Part shown: positions 1 to 5,150 of the stretch, in pieces
Layout: every line of letters begins with the position of its first letter
How positions within the stretch are numbered: position 1 is the first letter of the stretch
NCBI GenBank assembly: GCA_037969155.1
Contig: JBBKWW010000174.1
Coordinates: 1 to 5,390 of the forward strand
Length of the DNA stretch: 5,390 nucleotides
Origin: JAYXXU01 sp037969155
GTDB lineage: Bacteria > Pseudomonadota > Gammaproteobacteria > Pseudomonadales > Moraxellaceae
Direction of reading: 5' to 3'
Notes under the pieces: generated by a model
Seen by the model: only the letters and a program-made list of their open reading frames with translations
What the model was told of the DNA's origin: nothing
Database searches by the model: none
Program-made: the position numbers and the translations under genes

Positions 1-494
1 TACCACTGCAACTCAAGCTGAGGGGCAAAAGCACCACCCAGAGTCACCGCACCCCGATCTTCTACGTCGATCTGTGTGTGCGTGATGGTCTCAGCATGCC
101 ACAGGCGATGCAAATGGCACGCCATAACTTCGAGCAACGCTATGCCGCTGGACTCCAGCAAAGCCGCCTAGAGGAGGCAGCGCATGAAGGCTTTCGCAAT
201 GCGCTGTTTGAAACCAGTCTGGAGGAGATGCCCGAGGTACTCGAAGAGTTCTTTAATCCACACGAAGATTGGTACGACAGCTCTGTTGAGCCAGAACCCT
301 TCACGGCCAGCCCTGAACCGGAATATGCATCAGGGCAGCCACAAGCCTCTGTCAACCAACCACCTGCCAACAGCAGTCTCAAGACCAAGCTGAATCGGCA
401 ACTGCAACAGTCTAGCCGCAGCCAGCAAGCCCAATCTCACACACAGACCCAACCCCGCCAACCATCCCATTCGACACCGGAGAAACGCTCATGA
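1..494 (+). CDS. Gp3-like / recombination directionality factor-like protein, C-terminal part (cut by window start)
   Basis: The frame is open from base 3 with no start, so this is the last 163 residues of a longer protein; GTG at 78 is internal. The early residues read LQLKLRGKSTTQSHRTPIFY, which I recognise as the conserved C-terminal core of proteins named 'hydrolase or metal-binding protein' or recombination directionality factor-like (Gp3-like family) on integrative elements and phages. Such proteins are often found near recombination genes; a direct role in excision is inferred from the family name and not proven here. An acidic stretch (EEMPEVLEEFF, about residues 73-83) ends the conserved part. 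After it comes a tail of about 80 residues rich in Gln, Ser, Pro and Thr, low in complexity and probably disordered. The stop overlaps the next start as ATGA, so the two are translationally coupled. Roughly 190 N-terminal residues are presumed to lie outside the window. I am fairly sure of the family and unsure of the function. Confidence 0.75.
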   Translation, partial: PLQLKLRGKSTTQSHRTPIFYVDLCVRDGLSMPQAMQMARHNFEQRYAAGLQQSRLEEAAHEGFRNALFETSLEEMPEVLEEFFNPHEDWYDSSVEPEPFTASPEPEYASGQPQASVNQPPANSSLKTKLNRQLQQSSRSQQAQSHTQTQPRQPSHSTPEKRS

Positions 495-763
495 GTGCCC
501 GTTTTAAACTCGGACAAATCCTGTCCACCACTGCCGCCAAACAAACCTTGGCAAATGCACAGATCGACCCCCGCCATTTAATCGTCCGTCACCGTCAAGG
601 CGACTGGGGCGATGTCTGTGAGGAAGATGCCGAGTTAAACAACGATGCCGTCAAGTACGGCGGACGCCTGTTGTCCTCGTATTTGATCGAAGATGAAAAG
701 CTTTGGATTGTTACTGAGGCTGATCGTAGTGCTACGACGCTGTTGATGGCTGATGAGTATTAG
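491..763 (+). CDS. conserved mobile-element protein of unknown function (90 aa)
   Basis: This small soluble protein of 90 residues starts at ATG 491, with GGAG at 479-482 eight bases upstream, and overlaps the stop of the preceding gene by four bases. It matches a family I recognise from integrative elements and plasmids, variously named 'plasmid-related protein' or, misleadingly, 'type I restriction endonuclease subunit M'. Family marks are the N-terminal FKLGQILSTTAAKQTLANA, the central RHRQGDWGDVCEEDAELN (about residues 34-51) and the C-terminal LWIVTEADRSATTLLMADEY. There is no methyltransferase motif, signal peptide or membrane segment, so the restriction-subunit name is not supported. 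It forms a two-gene unit with the gene before it, closed by the terminator at 818-845. Its biochemical role is unknown. The strongly kept GDWGD and TEADRS motifs suggest a binding or catalytic surface, but that is inference. Confidence 0.85.
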   Translation: MSARFKLGQILSTTAAKQTLANAQIDPRHLIVRHRQGDWGDVCEEDAELNNDAVKYGGRLLSSYLIEDEKLWIVTEADRSATTLLMADEY

Positions 764-770
764 TGGTGCT

Positions 771-776
771 TATAAT
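771..776 (+). promoter_or_regulatory. isolated consensus -10 box (TATAAT)
   Basis: A perfect TATAAT lies just after the stop of the 90-residue gene. No convincing -35 hexamer stands 15-19 bases upstream (the best is CTGATG, three of six). If active, it would give a short RNA of about 60 bases ending at the terminator 818-845. Weak evidence. Confidence 0.2.
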
Positions 777-817
777 GTCTTTCGCATCAATCAGATGAAG
801 CGACCGTCAGCGATGAC

Positions 818-845
818 AACCTGCCTGTGTCAGGCAGGTTTTTTT
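818..845 (+). terminator. rho-independent terminator of the mobile-element gene pair
   Basis: A perfect 10-bp stem, AACCTGCCTG (818-827) and CAGGCAGGTT (831-840), with a TGT loop is followed directly by a run of seven T (839-845). No T-run follows the hairpin on the minus strand, so it works rightward. It lies 55 bases after the stop at 763 and closes the accessory operon before the opposite-strand gene at 891-1169. Confidence 0.92.
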
Positions 846-890
846 ATGCATGATGGCTGGTATTTGAACACGATTCTCTGGTGTATGAAA

Positions 891-1169
891 CTAACCCGCA
901 AACTGCCAAGAAGCGATCTGGTCGAAGTCTGAAAAGTCAACGTAGTCTTCTTTGGTCGTCAAGGTCTTAGTGCCATTAGGCTGAATGTTTCCGTCGAGAA
1001 CTACTGAATAAACTTCAAAGCCTTCTGAGTCAAGCCCTTGCAACTCGATGCAGACATCCGAGTCGTCTGTCTTATTAGTTACATCAGCTTTGATAGAAAA
1101 GTTGAGTGTTTCATCCTCGGAGTCGCGTTTGAGAACTTTAGTTGCAATGTTGCTAACAATATACGTCAT
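891..1169 (-). CDS. hypothetical small protein, possibly FxLYD-like beta-sandwich (92 aa)
   Basis: This acidic protein of 92 residues starts at an ATG with AGGA four bases upstream (CAGGACAGCATG read on the minus strand). It has no signal peptide or membrane segment, so it should be cytoplasmic. Alternating hydrophobic stretches (NFSIKADVTN about 23-32, VCIELQGLDSEGFEVYSVVL about 39-58, then NIQPNGTKTLTT about 60-71) fit a small all-beta fold. The pattern of a strand, an Asn-containing turn, then 'LDSEGFEVYS' recalls FxLYD-type domains, but I am not certain of the family. It stands alone on the minus strand between the terminator of the mobile-element genes and the repeat-bearing gap. I see no strong promoter. 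No partner gene is near, so no function can be assigned from context. Confidence 0.7.
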   Translation of the reverse strand: MTYIVSNIATKVLKRDSEDETLNFSIKADVTNKTDDSDVCIELQGLDSEGFEVYSVVLDGNIQPNGTKTLTTKEDYVDFSDFDQIASWQFAG

Positions 1170-1400
1170 GCTGTCCTGCCTGAGATTTAGTTGATTCCAG
1201 TCAGATTCTAGTCACGAGGGTTGCAAAAATCTAGCACTATATTTTGGCTTGAGAGTCAGGAGGTGTGGAAAAGAAAAAACGATTTTTTTTTGCTTAGTGC
1301 AACGATGGGTTGGAGTAATAGACGGGTGAAAGCCATTTCTGAATGCGCTGGTCAAGCTCGATTTTTGGCCGGTTACACACTGATGAAAAAAAGGTGAATT

Positions 1401-1424
1401 AGTGTAGGTTCTGGTGTAGGTTTT
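1401..1424. repeat. tandem pair of GTGTAGGTT (12-bp period)
   Basis: GTGTAGGTT occurs at 1402-1410 and again at 1414-1422. Taken as 12-mers (1401-1412 and 1413-1424), ten of twelve positions agree. A repeat every helical turn or so would place a bound protein on one face of the DNA, as at arm-type or excisionase sites of tyrosine recombinase systems. That role is inferred. Confidence 0.6.
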
Positions 1425-1610
1425 AGCGATTTTTATTGGCTATATTGTTGTATATCAAAGATGACGCATTGCTGCATCAGAAGTGTATGACACAATAGGC
1501 CAGACCTCAGCACAAAATAGCGATTTGGAGTGAGTCAGGCATCGCATACATGACAGAGGGATGGATACTGCCTGTAAGCTATCGAGTGCGTTTGCGGCTA
1601 GGCTGTGGTG

Positions 1611-1632
1611 AGTGGCAACCAAGTGGCAACCA
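1611..1632. repeat. perfect tandem duplication of AGTGGCAACCA (11-bp period)
   Basis: AGTGGCAACCA at 1611-1621 is repeated without change at 1622-1632. It lies 28 bases beyond the tRNA-Pro terminator stem and 66 bases from the tRNA 3' end. The 11-bp period puts both copies on the same DNA face. A recombinase or accessory-protein binding site is plausible but unproven. Confidence 0.7.
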
Positions 1633-1653
1633 AAAACGAGTTTTTAGAGTTCA

Positions 1654-1690
1654 ATAAAAAACGGGTTACAGTATAGTGCTGTAACCCGTT
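1654..1690 (-). terminator. rho-independent terminator of tRNA-Pro
   Basis: On the minus strand a perfect 12-bp stem, AACGGGTTACAG (1690-1679) and CTGTAACCCGTT (1671-1660), encloses a 7-base loop. It is followed by an unbroken T-run of about six bases (the As at 1655-1660). It starts nine bases after the encoded CCA end of the tRNA and so ends the tRNA transcript. Confidence 0.92.
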
Positions 1691-1698
1691 GATGTATA

Positions 1699-1775
1699 TG
1701 GTCGGGACGGAAGGATTCGAACCTTCGACCTCTTACACCCCATGCAAGCGCGCTACCAAGCTGCGCTACGCCCCG
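1699..1775 (-). tRNA. proL: tRNA-Pro, anticodon GGG, with encoded CCA
   Basis: This 77-base cloverleaf reads 1775 to 1699. The acceptor arms CGGGGCG and CGTCCCG pair over seven positions with one G-T wobble. The D-arm uses GCGC/GCGC. The anticodon arm CTTGC/GTAAG holds the loop ATGGGGT, so the anticodon is GGG (bases 1741-1739), reading CCC codons. The T-arm is GAAGG-TTCGAAT-CCTTC. The discriminator A (1702) is followed by a genomic CCA (1701-1699). The gene has its own promoter (1786-1813) and terminator (1654-1690). Its 3' end points at the accessory DNA, the usual orientation for a tRNA used as an integration site. The symbol follows E. coli usage for the GGG isoacceptor. Confidence 0.96.
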
Positions 1776-1785
1776 AAGGCTTGCC

Positions 1786-1813
1786 ATTGTAAAGATTCTG
1801 CGCGTCTTGTCCA
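1786..1813 (-). promoter_or_regulatory. sigma-70 promoter of tRNA-Pro
   Basis: On the minus strand, TGGACA (1813-1808, five of six) is followed after 16 bases by TACAAT (1791-1786, five of six). The expected start falls only a few bases before the mature tRNA 5' end at 1775. The spacing and the match to a self-contained tRNA transcript make this a good call. Confidence 0.7.
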
Positions 1814-1861
1814 GTGATTGCAGGGCTTTTTTCATAAAAGCCATCGCAGAAGCCGCGCGAT

Positions 1862-2860
1862 TTAGTCCAAGCCCAGTGCAACCGCCGAATTTTCCGCCAA
1901 GCGTTGCTGCATCAGTTGAGCGGCCTGCTCAAGGTCAGCAAAAGTCTTGGCGTTGCCGCCACTTAAGGACTGTCGCCACTTGCGTGCGCCATTAAGATGC
2001 TGAAATAAGCCGAGGATATGCCGAGTGATTAAGCCCATCGGTAAGCCTTCTGCCAAGCGCGCTTGCACATACGGATAAAACGCCTCCAAAATCGCAAACC
2101 GATCCGGTGGTGTATCGCCCCATAAGCGCATCAGGTCAGCCAAAATATACGGATCATGATAGGCCGCGCGCCCAATCATCACGCCGTCAGTGTGCTGCAA
2201 ATGCGTAATTGTATCGGCAACCGTGCTAATCCCACCGTTGATCTCGATCAATAAATGAGGCCGTTCAGCTTTGAGGCGATAGACGTCTGCATAGCGTAGC
2301 GGCGGAATTTCGCGGTTTTCTTTCGGGCTTAAGCCTTTTAAAATTGCAATCCGCGCATGCGCGACGAAGTGGGTGCAGCCTGCTTCCGCCACCACATCGA
2401 CAAAATTCAGCATGTGCTCATAACTGTCTAAGTGATCAATCCCAATCCGATGCTTGACCGTGACAGGGATATCGACCGCTTGCCGCATCGCATACACGCA
2501 TTCGGCGACCAGTTCGGGTTCTGCCATCAGACAGGCGCCAATCTTATTATGCTGCACACGATCAGATGGACAGCCGACATTCAGGTTGACCTCTGCGTAC
2601 CCCCAATCCTGCGCAATCCGACTACAGGCGGCCAGCTCAGTCGGATTTGCACCACCAAGCTGTAACACCAAAGGCTGTTCATGTGCATCGAATGCCAAAT
2701 GCCGCGCCCGATCGCCATGCAAAATTGCCCCTGTTGAGACCATTTCGCTATACAACCAAACGTGCGGATTAAACAAACGGGCGAAGTATCGATAATCACG
2801 CGTCGTCCAATCCATCATCGGCGCAACCGAGATCCGCTTATGTTTCATGTCGATGGTCAC
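1862..2860 (-). CDS. dusA: tRNA-dihydrouridine(20/20a) synthase DusA
   Basis: This FMN-dependent enzyme reduces uridine to dihydrouridine at positions 20 and 20a of the tRNA D-loop, using NADPH, in the cytoplasm. Visible DusA marks (332-residue numbering) are SVAPMMDWTTRDYRYF near residues 11-26, NLNVGCPSDRV (92-102) with catalytic Cys97, VKHRIGID (135-142), HAR (168-170), the DusA-specific SPKENREIPPL (178-188), the FMN-phosphate motif NGGI (208-211) and GVMIGR (226-231), then the C-terminal helical domain. The frame stays open to a GTG at 2962 (366 residues). I chose GTG 2860 because AAAAGG (2874-2869) stands eight bases before it and the resulting length matches the family. ATG 2848 is the main alternative, and starts at 2932 and 2962 lack a Shine-Dalgarno site. 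It follows alx after a long gap, so it probably has its own promoter. Confidence 0.96.
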   Translation of the reverse strand: MTIDMKHKRISVAPMMDWTTRDYRYFARLFNPHVWLYSEMVSTGAILHGDRARHLAFDAHEQPLVLQLGGANPTELAACSRIAQDWGYAEVNLNVGCPSDRVQHNKIGACLMAEPELVAECVYAMRQAVDIPVTVKHRIGIDHLDSYEHMLNFVDVVAEAGCTHFVAHARIAILKGLSPKENREIPPLRYADVYRLKAERPHLLIEINGGISTVADTITHLQHTDGVMIGRAAYHDPYILADLMRLWGDTPPDRFAILEAFYPYVQARLAEGLPMGLITRHILGLFQHLNGARKWRQSLSGGNAKTFADLEQAAQLMQQRLAENSAVALGLD

Positions 2861-2963
2861 AGAGAATGCCTTTTGAAAGTCGTGCGGTACGCGCGTGGCG
2901 TGGCGAAGATCTTGCCTAAACGATTTTGACATAATTCGAGCGATTTCGCATGCTGCGACCACG

Positions 2964-3008
2964 TTAAGTCGTCATCTGACGTGTCGCTTCAGGTTGTGGG
3001 CTAAACAT
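2964..3008 (-). CDS. possible 14-codon leader ORF upstream of dusA
   Basis: On the minus strand an ATG at 3008-3006, with AAGG seven bases upstream, opens a frame of 14 codons (MFSPQPEATRQMTT). Its TAA lies one base before the GTG at 2962 that opens the longest dusA frame. A ribosome-binding site and a near-touching stop and start could mean a translated leader peptide. Frames this short are common by chance, so the call is tentative. Confidence 0.2.
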   Translation of the reverse strand: MFSPQPEATRQMTT

Positions 3009-3078
3009 CAACAGACCTTAGTGTTTAGTCGGATTAAAGTGTCGACAAGTTTATAATTTTTTGTAAAAGCACCGGATG

Positions 3079-3109
3079 ACTCAAGGGCAGCTTAGAATTG
3101 CCCTTGAGT
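3079..3109 (-). other. perfect 11-bp hairpin after alx, no T-tract
   Basis: ACTCAAGGGCA (3079-3089) and TGCCCTTGAGT (3099-3109) pair perfectly around a 9-base loop, 23 bases after the alx stop. Neither strand has a T-run beside it, so it is not a standard intrinsic terminator. It could protect the 3' end of the alx mRNA, assist rho-dependent ending or bind a protein. Confidence 0.5.
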
Positions 3110-3131
3110 GACCAACTGTCAAGACCACCGG

Positions 3132-4103
3132 TTAACTGTGGTTGTCGAGTTTAGGCTGCTCAGGCTTGGCGGTTTTCCATGACACAATCCCCGCAATCGT
3201 CAGTGTGAGGGCAATAAAGCCCAGCGACACGCCAATCGGAATCTTGTAGACCTCCAGCAACAGCATCTTCGTACCGATAAACACCAAGATAATCGACAGC
3301 GCGTAGGGCAGTAAGTGGAAGCGTCCAGCAATGTCTGACAACAAGAAGAACATCGCGCGTAAGCCCAAAATCGCCAGTAAGTTGGCGGTCAGCACGATAA
3401 ACGGGTCAGTGGTTACCGCAAAAATCGCCGGAATCGAATCGACCGCAAACACCACGTCAGAGATTTCGACCAAAATCAACACAATCGCCAGCGGGGTGAA
3501 CCACAGCAAGCCGTTACGCCGCACCATGAATTTTTCGCCCTCTAGCGCTTTGGTAATGCGTAGATGTTTGCGCAAAAACTTGATTAAAAAGCCATTTTCG
3601 GCATCGACTTCTTCACCATGACTAAACCACATCTTGATGCCGGTAAACACCAAAAACACCCCGAACACGTACAGAATCCAGTGGAATTGCGTGATCAGCC
3701 AAGCCCCTGCAAAGATCATGATGGTACGCAGGATGATCGCGCCCAATACGCCGTAGAGCAGCACACGGCGTTGCAGCGCGACCGGAATCGCAAACGCACT
3801 GAAGATCATCAGCCAGACAAACACGTTGTCAATCGCCAGTGATTTTTCCAGCAGATAACCGGTAAAAAATTCGAGGGTTTTTTGGTTAGCCAGTTCGCGG
3901 CTATACACGCCGTCCAGATACCACCACAGCCCCGTGCCAAAAATCACTGACACGGTAACCCAGACGCCGCTCCAAATCGCCGCTTGCTTGAGTGGGATTT
4001 TCTCATCGGCTTTTTGTTTGAATGTGAAAAAATCCACAAGCAACATGCCAATGACAATTGCAAAAAATATGGCGTATAGCCACAGATTGCCGATGGTTTC
4101 CAT
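3132..4103 (-). CDS. alx: TerC/Alx family membrane protein, Mn2+-responsive manganese exporter
   Basis: This multi-pass inner-membrane protein of 323 residues matches E. coli Alx closely in length and sequence as I remember it. Alx exports manganese and responds to alkaline pH; other TerC proteins are linked to tellurite resistance or to supplying metal to exported enzymes. Family signatures are TGYLLEKSLAIDNVFVW (81-97), GVLGAIILRTIMI (118-130) and EISDVVFAVDSIPAIFAV (213-230); acidic residues E86, D92, E213, D216 and D222 within the membrane are the expected metal-site candidates. About nine hydrophobic segments surround a polar loop (about 161-197). I chose ATG 4103, preceded by AGGAG (4118-4114) ten bases upstream. 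The frame runs on to 4196, but that part is riboswitch and terminator and is not read as protein. A manganese riboswitch (4191-4301) controls it. Confidence 0.95.
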   Translation of the reverse strand: METIGNLWLYAIFFAIVIGMLLVDFFTFKQKADEKIPLKQAAIWSGVWVTVSVIFGTGLWWYLDGVYSRELANQKTLEFFTGYLLEKSLAIDNVFVWLMIFSAFAIPVALQRRVLLYGVLGAIILRTIMIFAGAWLITQFHWILYVFGVFLVFTGIKMWFSHGEEVDAENGFLIKFLRKHLRITKALEGEKFMVRRNGLLWFTPLAIVLILVEISDVVFAVDSIPAIFAVTTDPFIVLTANLLAILGLRAMFFLLSDIAGRFHLLPYALSIILVFIGTKMLLLEVYKIPIGVSLGFIALTLTIAGIVSWKTAKPEQPKLDNHS

Positions 4104-4113
4104 CAGATCATCG

Positions 4114-4136
4114 CTCCTGTTTGGCGGACAAACAGG
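4114..4136 (-). promoter_or_regulatory. hairpin masking the alx ribosome-binding site
   Basis: On the minus strand CCTGTTTG (4136-4129) pairs perfectly with CAAACAGG (4123-4116) around a 5-base loop. The 3' arm runs into AGGAG (4118-4114), the alx Shine-Dalgarno site, so part of it is buried when the hairpin forms. The 5' arm overlaps CCGCCTG (4139-4133), which could instead pair with CAGGCGG (4170-4164) in the loop of the upstream terminator and so free the site. Confidence 0.5.
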
Positions 4137-4142
4137 CGGCAT

Positions 4143-4199
4143 AAAAAAACCTTGACCTGTGTTCCGCCTGAAAAAAATCAAACGTACTAAGGTCAAGGT
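4143..4199 (-). terminator. riboswitch-controlled intrinsic terminator before alx
   Basis: On the minus strand ACCTTGACCT (4199-4190) pairs perfectly with AGGTCAAGGT (4158-4149), and a run of seven T follows (As at 4143-4149). The loop of 31 bases is unusually long. The 5' arm contains CCTTGA (4198-4193), the closing P1 strand of the aptamer, so terminator and folded aptamer exclude each other. Confidence 0.85.
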
Positions 4200-4301
4200 C
4201 TTGCCTATCAGGATGATCCTGATTGATGCACCGGCTGAACCAGTCTAGGACTGAGTCAACGTAATGACGACGCACCAGCGAGGAGGCTACTCCCCTTGAG
4301 T
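4191..4301 (-). promoter_or_regulatory. yybP-ykoY manganese riboswitch aptamer
   Basis: On the minus strand the leader begins TCAAGGGGAGTAGCC (4299-4285), the conserved first loop of this class. It ends with GGCAAGACCTTGACC (4205-4191), the conserved closing segment. P1 forms between TCAAGG (4299-4294) and CCTTGA (4198-4193). Inner hairpins are visible at CAGTC-CTA-GACTG (4250-4238) and ATCAGG-ATCAT-CCTGAT (4224-4208). This class binds Mn2+ and commonly controls alx/terC and mntP. Because P1 uses part of the terminator's 5' arm, metal binding should prevent termination and switch alx on. Confidence 0.93.
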
Positions 4302-4307
4302 GGAAGC

Positions 4308-4336
4308 ATCAAAACACGATCGTTTTGCGCTGTCAA
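4308..4336 (-). promoter_or_regulatory. sigma-70 promoter of the riboswitch-alx transcript
   Basis: On the minus strand a perfect TTGACA (4336-4331) is followed after exactly 17 bases by TTTGAT (4313-4308, four of six). An A/T-rich stretch lies upstream. The expected start is the A at 4301, two bases before the P1 stem, so the transcript would begin with the aptamer. Confidence 0.75.
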
Positions 4337-4394
4337 TTAAATTTGAGTTAGACAAATAATGAACAATCAGTCTGGAGCGCCGCAGTGTCTGCGT

Positions 4395-5021
4395 TTAGGC
4401 TGCTTTACGCTGTTGACTGATCGCCGCAAACACCGCAGGCAGGATGCTCAGCACAATAATCACTAAGCTAATGGTGGTGACATTGTCTTTGATCCATGGC
4501 AGATTGCCGAGTAAGTAACCGAGCCAAATAAAAGTATTGATCCACAGCACGCCACCGATCACGTTAAACATGACAAAGCGCTGATATGGCATCTGGCTGA
4601 CACCGGCTACAAACGGCACAAAAGTCCGCACAATCGGCATAAATCGCGCCAGCACAATCGACTTGCCGCCGTGTTCGATAAAAAATCGCTCGGCCAGACG
4701 GAGGTGGTCTTGCTTTAGCCAGCGCGAATCCCAGGTGTAGACTTTGCGACCGACTTTGCTGCCGATGAAGTAGTTGGTTTGATCGCCGCTGATCGCTGCC
4801 ATCATCAGCAGTAGCACCAGTAGCCAAGGATTTAGCAGGCCAGCCGCACAAAACATGCCTGCGGTAAACAACAGACTATCACCTGGTAAAAATGGCATCA
4901 CAATCAAGCCGGTTTCCACGAAAATAATTAAAAACAAAATGGCATAGACCCACAGGCCGTACTGACTAATGAAGTTAGCCAGATAGTCATCGACATGCAG
5001 AATAAAATTAATGATTTCCAT
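4395..5021 (-). CDS. dedA: DedA family inner-membrane protein
   Basis: This 208-residue polytopic protein resembles E. coli DedA from its first residues (FILHVDDYLANFISQYGLWV, 6-25). The family supports envelope integrity, membrane potential and resistance to cationic peptides; several members return undecaprenyl phosphate across the inner membrane. Key motifs are VETG (35-38), FLPGDSLLF (44-52), GDQTNYFIG (79-87), HGGK (117-120) and ARFMPIVRTFVPFVAG (125-140). E36 and D48, and R126 and R132, have the same spacing as the residues needed in E. coli YqjA. I chose ATG 5021 because the protein then begins like the family; the frame runs on upstream, but that sequence does not look like DedA. No clear Shine-Dalgarno site precedes the ATG. 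It sits between a DMT transporter and the alx promoter, all on one strand. Confidence 0.93.
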   Translation of the reverse strand: MEIINFILHVDDYLANFISQYGLWVYAILFLIIFVETGLIVMPFLPGDSLLFTAGMFCAAGLLNPWLLVLLLMMAAISGDQTNYFIGSKVGRKVYTWDSRWLKQDHLRLAERFFIEHGGKSIVLARFMPIVRTFVPFVAGVSQMPYQRFVMFNVIGGVLWINTFIWLGYLLGNLPWIKDNVTTISLVIIVLSILPAVFAAISQQRKAA

Positions 5022-5150
5022 ACGGCAGCGCACCCAAATTTGCAGCCGCCATCTTAAAAGAGGATCGGGCAGTACCCTAGTTTTTTTACAAAAAAAGCCG
5101 ATTTGCCAATACAACCATTCAGCTGTGCGGATCAGTAGTAAGTTGGTTGG

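Larger units (their letters stand above)
1170..1656. other. gene-free junction between accessory DNA and tRNA-Pro
   Basis: About 490 bases with no convincing coding frame in either direction. It carries A/T homopolymer runs near 1270-1292 and two pairs of short direct repeats (1402-1422 and 1611-1632), which have their own entries. Its position between element-type genes and the 3' end of a tRNA fits an attachment-site region. I found no integrase reading frame and no copy of the tRNA 3' end in it. Confidence 0.5.

Noticed and set aside
140..393. Open frames on both strands inside the Gp3-like gene
   Set aside because: They are shadows of the recognised frame, with no ribosome-binding site and no family-like sequence.
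1824..1842. Hairpin GGCTTTT/AAAAGCC after dusA as a terminator
   Set aside because: The stem is short and A/T-rich, and no T-run follows it on either strand.
1644..1844. 66-residue minus-strand reading frame
   Set aside because: It runs through tRNA-Pro, its promoter and its terminator, so it is not a protein gene.
4103..4111. Two-codon frame ATG-ATC-TGA overlapping the alx start codon
   Set aside because: Its ATG is only two bases from AGGAG, too close for normal initiation, and so short a frame arises easily by chance.
4104..4196. N-terminal extension of the alx reading frame (31 extra residues)
   Set aside because: It is translated riboswitch and terminator sequence with no Shine-Dalgarno site. 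The protein from ATG 4103 has the usual Alx length and start.
4381..4393. Hairpin CGCAG/CTGCG just after the dedA stop as a terminator
   Set aside because: Only five base pairs and no T-tract on the minus strand.
5081..5096. T7-AC-A7 palindrome between the DMT gene and dedA as a terminator
   Set aside because: The stem has only A-T pairs and no GC core, so it would not be stable enough. It may only be an A-tract.
5022..5114. Upstream extension of dedA to a TTG at 5114
   Set aside because: The added residues do not resemble the DedA family, whose N-terminus matches ATG 5021, and they run through an A/T palindrome.
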